6,451 bases of DNA from Chloroflexota bacterium (lineage in GTDB: Bacteria; Chloroflexota; Dehalococcoidia; Dehalococcoidales; JAUYDJ01). The notes under the pieces were generated by a model. It was not told where the DNA came from and made no database searches. It worked only from the letters and a program-made list of their open reading frames with translations. The stretch is taken from assembly GCA_030690025.1 (NCBI GenBank), contig JAUYDJ010000022.1:1-6451 (forward strand), written 5' to 3'. A program made the translations under genes and the position numbers. Positions 1 through 5,656 of this stretch are shown one piece after another; within the stretch, counting starts at the first letter, position 1, and the number at the start of each line of letters is the position of its first letter.

Positions 1-57
1 AGCCGCCGGGGCTTTGTGTTCGTTTACTTCCATCTTGCAGACCGGGTCAATTACCAT
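1..57 (-). CDS. YHS-domain protein, N-terminal fragment (cut by left edge)
   Basis: Only the first 19 codons are present; the rest lies beyond the left edge. They read MVIDPVCKMEVNEHKAPAA. The DPVCxMxV core at residues 4-11 is the opening signature of YHS domains, short metal-associated modules found alone or attached to copper-transport ATPases and other metal-handling proteins. The lone Cys7 is the usual conserved cysteine. The ATG at 57-55 is supported by a GAGGAGG ribosome binding site six bases upstream. The gene lies 21 nt downstream of the stop of the MBL-fold gene on the same strand, so the two are probably co-transcribed. A free-standing YHS protein is typically well under 100 residues, but the full length, and any fusion to a larger protein, cannot be judged here. 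The function is inferred from the motif only, and the ligand is unknown. Confidence 0.72.
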   Translation of the reverse strand, partial: MVIDPVCKMEVNEHKAPAA

Positions 58-63
58 AGGGTG

Positions 64-70
64 CCTCCTC
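64..70 (-). promoter_or_regulatory. Ribosome binding site of the YHS gene
   Basis: On the minus strand this reads GAGGAGG, a near-perfect Shine-Dalgarno sequence six bases before the ATG at 57-55. It sits inside the 21-nt gap after the MBL-fold gene. It is the main evidence that the truncated frame at the left edge is a real gene. Confidence 0.75.
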
Positions 71-78
71 TTAAGATT

Positions 79-1680
79 CTACGATATTTCAATAGTCTTG
101 CCCAGGGCGGGCAGAATGACTTCCATTCCACTCAGGCGCTCGACGTAGTCCGCGGCGTGTTCGCTGTGTACCGGGATTAGCGTTGTTGGCTTGAGCTCGC
201 GGGCAATGCGCAGCAGGTCGGGGCCGCAGGCATGTCCCGATGCGTGCAGCCCCCGCTCACTCTCCGGCACCTGCCATTCGCCGTTGACTTCCACCGGCAC
301 ACCGAACCCCTGTATATTGAAGTGCTTGAGCCACTGGTGGAGTCGGCGGAAGTCAAGCTCCTGCTCCTCGTTATGAGGCTCACTGGAGCTGAAGACGTAG
401 CGGCTGCCGGGCCGGGGACGGATGCTGGGCAGCTCGTTCAGGTCGAAGAAGCTGAAACAAAGGATGAACCTATCCTGCGCTTCGCTTACATCTTTAGCCA
501 GGATGAGCTTACCGGAGTAGTCCTGGCAGAGATTCCGCTGCCACAGGCTGGGGTATTTGCTGGCGAGAGTCTCCTGGTAGATGACCAGGCTGTCCTCCTG
601 GGCTATGTCCGGGACTCTGGGGTGAAGCAGGCGCAGGGTCTTGAGGAAGTAAGCGTCCTTGGGCAGGATGACCAGCTTACGGCCGGTGTCTTTAGCGATT
701 TGCAGAAAGGTAAGCAGGCGGTCGGCGTCCCGGGCGGAAAAGTCGGCGATGACCAGGTCCTTGCAGCCGGTAATGGCCTTTAGAGCATTCTCGTACACCT
801 GCTGCTCGGTGGCGTTTTGCTCGCGGCGGAGGTTAGTGCCCTCCAGGATAAGCGCCCGGGGCTGGAGGGCGGCGGCTGCCGCCAGGAAGTTTTCGGTGAG
901 TTTGGCCCGTTTGCCATGCAGGCGCAAGTCGCCGCTATAGATAAGCCAGCCGGCGCTGGTCTCAATTCCCCAGGCGCAGGCGCCGGGAATGGAGTGGTCT
1001 ACCGGGAAGCAGCGCAGGTTGAAGGCGCTGCCGCTGTGCCCGGCCAGCGGCACCGAGGCCATCTCTTTTTGCCGGGTCGATTTCTCCCAGAAGCCGTGGC
1101 TCCAGAAGCCGAGGGCGGTGGCGCTCAGGTCTGCCGGCTTCTTATCGGCGATACGGAACGGGCGCTGCTGCTTGTCCCCGCTGGCCAGGCAGGCTGCCTG
1201 CCCCCAGCCGCTGGGGTAATCCCGGACGGTGGGGCTGAAGTAGCACACCTGCTGGTCGAAGTCGGACTTGCCCGAGTCCTGTATCGATTTGGTAATGAAG
1301 GCGGTTGTGGCGGTGGCGTATACCGGAATATCGTTTTTCAGAAAGGAGATATAGCCGGAGTGGTCAAGGTGGGCATGGGACAGCAGGATGCCGTCCACGT
1401 GGTCGAGCCGGCGGTAGAGTGGTCTATCACGGAACTGCGGCCAGAGTCCGGGCGTCTCCAGGTCATCACGGTAGAGACCTTCCAGGGGCGGCAGCAACTC
1501 CATGACCAGCGGGTCGAGGAGGCCGGCGCCGCCGCGTGGTTTCAGGTACTCCTCGTAGAAGAGCTTGTGCCGCTGGTAAGGGAAGCCAAAATCGAGGAGC
1601 AGCTTCCGGTCGCCATCTTCCAGAAGAATCTTATTGCCGCCAATCTCTCCGACACCGCCATAGAACGTGAGACGCACCAC
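79..1680 (-). CDS. Beta-CASP MBL-fold hydrolase, RNase J-like
   Basis: This 533-residue protein has the metal-ligand set of the metallo-beta-lactamase fold: SHAHLDHSG at 101-109 (His102, His104, Asp106, His107), His229 in DHSIPGA, and Asp251 in SGDLRLHG. Beta-CASP nuclease features follow: an acidic motif A candidate at Glu280 (LILEGTN), HASGHA at 479-484, and PVHSEH at 503-508 with His505 as the last metal ligand. This order matches RNase J and related zinc-dependent RNA or DNA nucleases, so a cytoplasmic nuclease is the best inference. There is no signal peptide or membrane segment. Compared with canonical RNase J it has a longer stretch between the first strands and the HxHxDH motif (about residues 34-93) and another at about 135-215, and little room for the RNase J C-terminal domain. 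It is therefore probably a divergent subfamily and not the housekeeping enzyme. The GTG start at 1680 is chosen because AAGGAG lies nine bases upstream; a second GTG follows immediately. The YHS gene lies downstream on the same strand. Confidence 0.88.
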   Translation of the reverse strand: MVRLTFYGGVGEIGGNKILLEDGDRKLLLDFGFPYQRHKLFYEEYLKPRGGAGLLDPLVMELLPPLEGLYRDDLETPGLWPQFRDRPLYRRLDHVDGILLSHAHLDHSGYISFLKNDIPVYATATTAFITKSIQDSGKSDFDQQVCYFSPTVRDYPSGWGQAACLASGDKQQRPFRIADKKPADLSATALGFWSHGFWEKSTRQKEMASVPLAGHSGSAFNLRCFPVDHSIPGACAWGIETSAGWLIYSGDLRLHGKRAKLTENFLAAAAALQPRALILEGTNLRREQNATEQQVYENALKAITGCKDLVIADFSARDADRLLTFLQIAKDTGRKLVILPKDAYFLKTLRLLHPRVPDIAQEDSLVIYQETLASKYPSLWQRNLCQDYSGKLILAKDVSEAQDRFILCFSFFDLNELPSIRPRPGSRYVFSSSEPHNEEQELDFRRLHQWLKHFNIQGFGVPVEVNGEWQVPESERGLHASGHACGPDLLRIARELKPTTLIPVHSEHAADYVERLSGMEVILPALGKTIEIS

Positions 1681-1689
1681 TGGATTTAT

Positions 1690-1695
1690 CTCCTT
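1690..1695 (-). promoter_or_regulatory. Ribosome binding site of the MBL-fold gene
   Basis: On the minus strand this reads AAGGAG, nine bases before the GTG at 1680-1678. A tandem second GTG (1677-1675) would be 12 bases away, which makes the first the better start. The choice changes the protein by only one residue. Confidence 0.65.
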
Positions 1696-1722
1696 GCCGA
1701 CCCGGGTCTCATGGATATTCCC

Positions 1723-1751
1723 AGTCTAGCGCAACACCTGATGAATGACAA
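1723..1751 (-). promoter_or_regulatory. Candidate sigma-70-type promoter for the MBL-fold gene
   Basis: On the minus strand a -35-like TTGTCA (1751-1746; five of six consensus bases) is separated by exactly 17 bp from a -10-like TAGACT (1728-1723; four of six). Transcription would begin near 1716, giving a leader of about 36 nt that contains the AAGGAG ribosome binding site. Spacing and position are good. Matches of this quality also arise by chance, so this is a prediction from sequence only. Confidence 0.45.
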
Positions 1752-1801
1752 GCGGGCAGTGTGAGCGGGGCATAATTCTATGGTAAAATAGGTTAATTTT
1801 G

Positions 1802-1811
1802 TCCCGCGGGA
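1802..1811. repeat. Perfect 10-bp GC palindrome between divergent genes
   Basis: TCCCGCGGGA is its own reverse complement, and the symmetry does not extend to the next base on either side. It lies between the two candidate divergent promoters, 11 bp upstream of the rightward -35 box, where a regulator could bind. A palindrome this short is not rare in GC-rich DNA, and no regulator gene is visible in the window. I regard it as a weak operator candidate. Confidence 0.2.
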
Positions 1812-1821
1812 TAGATGCCGT

Positions 1822-1850
1822 TTGGGAGTTTCATCACACGGTGCTAGAAT
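1822..1850 (+). promoter_or_regulatory. Candidate sigma-70-type promoter for the rightward operon
   Basis: A -35-like TTGGGA (1822-1827; four of six consensus bases) and a -10-like TAGAAT (1845-1850; five of six) are separated by 17 bp. The predicted start near 1857 would leave a leader of only about 12 nt, beginning at the ribosome binding site, which is unusually short. An alternative -10-like TAAAAT lies at 1784-1789 in the AT-rich part of the gap. It would give a more ordinary leader of about 70 nt but has no recognisable -35 element. The operon promoter is probably in this gap, but its exact position is uncertain. Confidence 0.35.
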
Positions 1851-1856
1851 AGTAAC

Positions 1857-1864
1857 AGGAGGAG
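1857..1864 (+). promoter_or_regulatory. Ribosome binding site deciding a GTG start
   Basis: AGGAGGAG is a near-perfect Shine-Dalgarno sequence ending four bases before the GTG at 1869. It fixes that GTG as the start of the flavoprotein. The next in-frame ATG (1917-1919) lies well inside the conserved N-terminal region of the barrel. Confidence 0.8.
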
Positions 1865-1868
1865 CATA

Positions 1869-3806
1869 GTGGGTAAGACTTTCGTGAAGCTGTTTGAGAG
1901 CGGCCGTATTGGCGACATGGAGCTTAAGAACCGGGTGGTGAAGGCGCCGCAGTGGAGCTTGCTCGGCAACCGCGATGGGTCAGTGAGCGAGCGGCTCATC
2001 CGCTACTACAGCGAGATTGCCCGCGGCGGCGCGGGCTTGATAATTGTGGAGTATGCCTTTGTCGACCACAAGGGCGCGCAGGCTGGCCCTTGCGAGCTGG
2101 GAGTGGCCGATAATGGGTTTATGCCCGGGCTGTCACTGCTGGCGGAAGCCATTCACCGCAACGGGGCGAAGGCGGCGCTGCAATTGGTGCACTGCGGCCG
2201 GCAGCGGTCTATTGGCCCGCCCATAAAAGCGCCATCCCGGATTCCGCTGGAGGGTTCTCTGCAGCGCGGCTGGCCCATACCGGAAGAGCTTACCTTTGAG
2301 GAAATACAGGAGCTGATAGGTAACTTTGGCAACGCGGCGCGGCGGGCGCAGATGGCCGGCTTCGACATGGCGGAGATACACGGCGCTCACGGCTACCTGC
2401 TGAGCAGCTTCCTGTCGGCGCGCACCAACAAGCGGACCGATGCCTACGGCGGCTCGCCGGAGAACCGGATGCGGCTGATACTTGAGGTTGTGAGAGATGT
2501 CCGCCAGAAGGTGGGGCCGGGTTTCCCGCTCGACGTGAGACTGAACGGGACCGACTACGAGCCGGGTGGAGTGATGATTGAAGATACCGTGGCCCTGAGC
2601 AAAGAGCTGGAGAAAGCGGGCATAAACGCCATACATATTAGCGGCGGCACGCACTGGAAGCGCATGGAGCGCAGCAGCACCATGGCGCTGCCTGCCGGCA
2701 TTTTTGTCTGGGCGGCGGAAGCGGTGAAAAAAGCGGTCGAGATTCCGGTTATGGCCTCCGGTTCCATCACCACCCCGGAGCTGGCCGAGGAGATACTGGC
2801 CAAAGGCCAGGCCGATTTCGTCTCGCTGGGCAGACCGCTGTTTGCCGACCCCTACTGGCCGAAAAAGGCGCAGGAGGGCCGGCCCGAGGAGATTGCGCCC
2901 TGCATTCGCTGCAACGATGGCTGCTACGCCCGGTCAATGACCCAGGCTAAAGCCATCATGTGCACTGTCAACACGGCCCTGGGGCGGGAAAATGACCTGG
3001 CTATTACCCGGTCGCCTCAACCCAAAAAGGTGGCCGTGGTTGGCGGCGGTCCGGCCGGGATGGAAGCGGCGCGGGTGGCGGCTTTGAGCGGCCACGCTGT
3101 TACCCTCTACGAAAAGCGCCAGCTGGGCGGCGTTTTGAACGAAGCTTCCGTCCCCGATTTCAAGGCTGACCTGAGGCGGCTGGTCAGCTACTATAATGCC
3201 CAGATGAGTAAGCTCCAGATTAATGTCATCCGCGAAGAGGCCACCGCCAGGGCCATCAAGAAGGGCGGCTATGATGCGGTAATCGTGGCGGTGGGTGGCA
3301 CGCCGCTAAAGCTGGATGTGCCCGGTGTGGACAAGCCGTTGGTGACTACGGCGCTGGACGTGCTCGGCGGAAAAGCGCGCGTGGGACAGAAGGTGATTGT
3401 GGTGGGTGGCGGCATGGTGGGCACCGAGACCGGGCTTTACCTGGCCGAGCAGGGCAAAGAGGTCACCTTTGTGGAGATACTCGACGAAATGATGTGCGGG
3501 GTGTTGGACCTCGACCAGGTTATCTACCGGGAAAGGCTGGCCAAACAGAAGGTTACCGTCTGCACTGGTATGCGGGTGGAGAGTATTCTGGATAACGGGG
3601 CAGTCATTATCGATGGATTTGGCCGGCGCAAGGAAGCCCTGGCCGATAACGTGGTGGTGGCGATAGGCTTCTGTCCCCAGATGGGACTGGCCGATGAGCT
3701 TAAGAAAGCCGGACTGAACGGCTATGCGGTGGGCGATTGCCTCAAGCCGCGCAAGGTGTTTGACGCCATCCACGAAGGCTACCTGGCGGCGTTTTCCCTC
3801 ATCTGA
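1869..3806 (+). CDS. FMN/4Fe-4S/FAD NAD(P)H-dependent ene-reductase, 2,4-dienoyl-CoA reductase class
   Basis: This 645-residue protein has the full architecture of the 2,4-dienoyl-CoA reductase / trimethylamine dehydrogenase family. An old yellow enzyme TIM barrel for FMN spans about 1-340, with HGAHGYLLSSFLSARTN at 171-187 and YGGSPENR at 193-200. Tyr176 and His262 sit where the catalytic Tyr and His of E. coli FadH lie. A 4Fe-4S site follows at Cys345, Cys348, Cys352 and Cys365 (CxxCx3Cx12C). The C-terminal half has an FAD fold starting VAVVGGGPAGMEAA (388-401), a nested NAD(P)H fold with VIVVGGGMVGTETG (509-522), and a closing AVGDCLKPRKVFDAIHEG (620-637). The known chemistry is hydride transfer from NAD(P)H via FAD and Fe-S to FMN, then reduction of an activated C=C bond; some relatives oxidise amines instead. 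The substrate cannot be read from sequence. It is soluble, with no signal peptide. It is first in a tight operon with a RACo-like activator and a methyltransferase, which suggests a link to methyl-group metabolism, not ordinary beta-oxidation. No defect is visible. Confidence 0.93.
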   Translation: MGKTFVKLFESGRIGDMELKNRVVKAPQWSLLGNRDGSVSERLIRYYSEIARGGAGLIIVEYAFVDHKGAQAGPCELGVADNGFMPGLSLLAEAIHRNGAKAALQLVHCGRQRSIGPPIKAPSRIPLEGSLQRGWPIPEELTFEEIQELIGNFGNAARRAQMAGFDMAEIHGAHGYLLSSFLSARTNKRTDAYGGSPENRMRLILEVVRDVRQKVGPGFPLDVRLNGTDYEPGGVMIEDTVALSKELEKAGINAIHISGGTHWKRMERSSTMALPAGIFVWAAEAVKKAVEIPVMASGSITTPELAEEILAKGQADFVSLGRPLFADPYWPKKAQEGRPEEIAPCIRCNDGCYARSMTQAKAIMCTVNTALGRENDLAITRSPQPKKVAVVGGGPAGMEAARVAALSGHAVTLYEKRQLGGVLNEASVPDFKADLRRLVSYYNAQMSKLQINVIREEATARAIKKGGYDAVIVAVGGTPLKLDVPGVDKPLVTTALDVLGGKARVGQKVIVVGGGMVGTETGLYLAEQGKEVTFVEILDEMMCGVLDLDQVIYRERLAKQKVTVCTGMRVESILDNGAVIIDGFGRRKEALADNVVVAIGFCPQMGLADELKKAGLNGYAVGDCLKPRKVFDAIHEGYLAAFSLI

Positions 3807-3811
3807 GCAGT

Positions 3812-5656
3812 ATGTACCAGATTAGCTTCCAACCGGTGGGCCGGCGGGGGCAGTGCCCGGTGGATAAATCCTTGCTGGACTGCGCCCGCGAGACCGGCGT
3901 TGGCATCTCCAGTATCTGTGGAGGGGCCGGGACCTGCTACGCCTGTAAAATACAGGTCTTGGAAGGTAAGGTCTCCGTGCCGACCTCTCATGAGCTGGAG
4001 GCGTTTTCTCCCCAGGAGCTGGCTAACGGCTGGCGGCTGGCCTGCCAGACCTACCCGGCGAGCGATTTGAAGCTGCATGTGCCGCCGGAGTCGATGACCA
4101 CCACGCAGCGACTCCAGGTGGAGGGGGTGGAGGTGGGTGTCCCCCTTGACCCGCCCGTCCATGCCTACCGGGTGGAGATGACTCCACCGTCGTTGTCCGA
4201 CCTGCAGGCGGACGCCGACCGACTGCTGGAGGCACTGCACCAGCAGCACCGGCTGCGCTGCCGGAAGGTTGATATCGATGTGCTGCGGGACCTGTCCCCG
4301 CGGCTGCGGTCGTGGGACTGGCAGGCGCTGGTCTCCGTCCGCGATGACGAAGTGGTCGCTGTCGGCCCGGTGACTTCCCGTCAGCTGGGACTGGCGGTAG
4401 ACCTGGGCACCACCAAGATTGCCGCCTACCTGATTGATTTGAGCAACGGCCGCACCCTGGCCGCCAAGGGCATGATGAATCCCCAGATTAGCTACGGGGA
4501 GGACATTATCACCCGCATCAGCCGGGCTATGGGGCCGCCGCCGGAAGGTAAGCTGCGCACGGTAGTGGTAGACGCGCTTAACCAGTTGGCCGGGGAGCTC
4601 TGCGCCGAGGTCAGCGCGTCCAAAGAGGAGATTGTTGAGGCGGTGGTAGTGGGTAACACCGTTATGCATCACCTGCTGCTCGGTTTGCCGGTAGCCCAGC
4701 TGGCTAGCTCTCCTTTTGCACCGGCCATCCGCCAGGCCCTGGACATCAAGTCTCGTGACGCCGGTCTGCATATTGCGCCCGGCGCTTACCTGCACCTGCT
4801 GCCCAACATTGCCGGCTTTGTCGGTGCCGACCATGTTGCTATGCTCCTGGCCACCGGGGTGGCGCAGGCAAAGGGAGTGACTATCGCCATGGACATCGGC
4901 ACTAACACCGAGGTCTCGATTATAGATGATGGCGTGATAACCAGCGCCTCCTGCGCTTCCGGCCCTGCCTTCGAGGGCGGGCATATCAAGCACGGTATGC
5001 GCGCCGCCAGCGGTGCTATCGAGCGGGTCAGGGTGACCAAATCTGGTATACAGTACCAGACTATTGACGGGGTGTCGCCGGTCGGGATTTGCGGCTCCGG
5101 GGTGTTGGATATTCTGGCGCAGCTATACCTGGCTGGGGTGCTGGATGAAGGAGGCCGGATGCTGGCCAACCATCCCCGGGTGCGCAGCAACCAGGAGCAA
5201 CAGTGCGAGTTCGTGCTGGTCAGCGAGCGGGAACGCGAGGGGCGTCCGGCCATTGTTTTCACCCAGCATGACGTGCGTGAATTGCAACTGGCCAAAGCGG
5301 CTATGCGGGCGGGAATCCAGGTGCTCCTGGAGGCTAAAGGGCGCATTGAAGAAGAAATCGAGGAAGTCATTATTGCCGGCGCCTTCGGCAGCTATATCGA
5401 TGTTTCCAGCGCGGTAACGGTGGGTATGCTGCCGTCATTGCCGCTGGAACGCTTCCGGCAGGTAGGTAACGCCGCTGGCATGGGAGCCAAGCTGGCGTTG
5501 ATTTCGGCCAGCAAACGGACGGAGGCTAAGGCGCTGGCTTCATGGGTCAACTACGTTGAGCTGGCCACCGCTCCCGACTTTATGCAGACGTTCATCCAGG
5601 CGAGCTACCTGGGCCACTACCGGCTGGCAAATGGTAAGAGGAAGGAGATTGACTGA
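3812..5656 (+). CDS. RACo-like reductive activator of corrinoid proteins (2Fe-2S ferredoxin plus ASKHA ATPase)
   Basis: This 614-residue protein belongs to the RACo family, which uses ATP to drive reduction of inactive Co(II) corrinoid to Co(I) on methyl-transfer proteins. A plant-type 2Fe-2S ferredoxin domain covers about 1-95, with Cys36, Cys42, Cys45 and Cys78 (Cx5Cx2Cx32C). A linker and middle domain follow (about 96-190), then an ASKHA-type ATPase domain: LGLAVDLGTTKIAAYLIDL (192-210), VVVGNTVMHHLLLG (278-291), AMDIGTNTEVSI (359-370), CASGPAFEGG (381-390), GICGSG (426-430 region) and IAGAFGSYID (521-530). Length and domain order fit RACo. The separate RamA type, which carries 4Fe-4S clusters at the C-terminus, is excluded because no such cysteine cluster is present. 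The ATG lies 5 nt after the flavoprotein stop with only a weak GAG upstream, so translation probably depends on coupling to the gene before it. The stop overlaps the next start by one base. The partner corrinoid protein is not in the window. Confidence 0.92.
   Translation: MYQISFQPVGRRGQCPVDKSLLDCARETGVGISSICGGAGTCYACKIQVLEGKVSVPTSHELEAFSPQELANGWRLACQTYPASDLKLHVPPESMTTTQRLQVEGVEVGVPLDPPVHAYRVEMTPPSLSDLQADADRLLEALHQQHRLRCRKVDIDVLRDLSPRLRSWDWQALVSVRDDEVVAVGPVTSRQLGLAVDLGTTKIAAYLIDLSNGRTLAAKGMMNPQISYGEDIITRISRAMGPPPEGKLRTVVVDALNQLAGELCAEVSASKEEIVEAVVVGNTVMHHLLLGLPVAQLASSPFAPAIRQALDIKSRDAGLHIAPGAYLHLLPNIAGFVGADHVAMLLATGVAQAKGVTIAMDIGTNTEVSIIDDGVITSASCASGPAFEGGHIKHGMRAASGAIERVRVTKSGIQYQTIDGVSPVGICGSGVLDILAQLYLAGVLDEGGRMLANHPRVRSNQEQQCEFVLVSEREREGRPAIVFTQHDVRELQLAKAAMRAGIQVLLEAKGRIEEEIEEVIIAGAFGSYIDVSSAVTVGMLPSLPLERFRQVGNAAGMGAKLALISASKRTEAKALASWVNYVELATAPDFMQTFIQASYLGHYRLANGKRKEID
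5642..5647 (+). promoter_or_regulatory. Ribosome binding site of the methyltransferase gene
   Basis: AAGGAG lies within the last codons of the RACo-like gene, eight bases before the ATG at 5656. It supports that start, which overlaps the preceding stop as TGATG, instead of the later in-frame ATG at 5758. Confidence 0.7.

Noticed and set aside
232..783. Open frame of 183 codons on the plus strand within the MBL-fold gene
   Set aside because: It is antisense to the beta-CASP half of the MBL-fold protein, with no ribosome binding site or domain signature seen.
817..1764. Open frame of 315 codons on the plus strand opposite the MBL-fold gene
   Set aside because: It lies antisense to a gene with clear catalytic motifs, has low-complexity Gly/Ala/Val-rich content and no recognisable motif. 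Long antisense frames are expected in GC-rich coding DNA.
1681..1868. Possible cobalamin riboswitch upstream of the corrinoid-related operon
   Set aside because: It was considered because the operon handles corrinoids. The gap is short, and I could not find a B12-box-like segment or a convincing set of paired stems, so it is not called.
2133..2654. Open frame of 173 codons on the minus strand opposite the flavoprotein barrel
   Set aside because: It is antisense to the conserved HGAHGY region of the old yellow enzyme domain and has no independent support.
3779..4993. Open frame of 404 codons on the minus strand opposite the RACo-like gene
   Set aside because: The translation is rich in Gln, His, Arg and Gly with no family signature, and the opposite strand encodes a fully motif-supported RACo-like protein. 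It is a GC-driven shadow frame.
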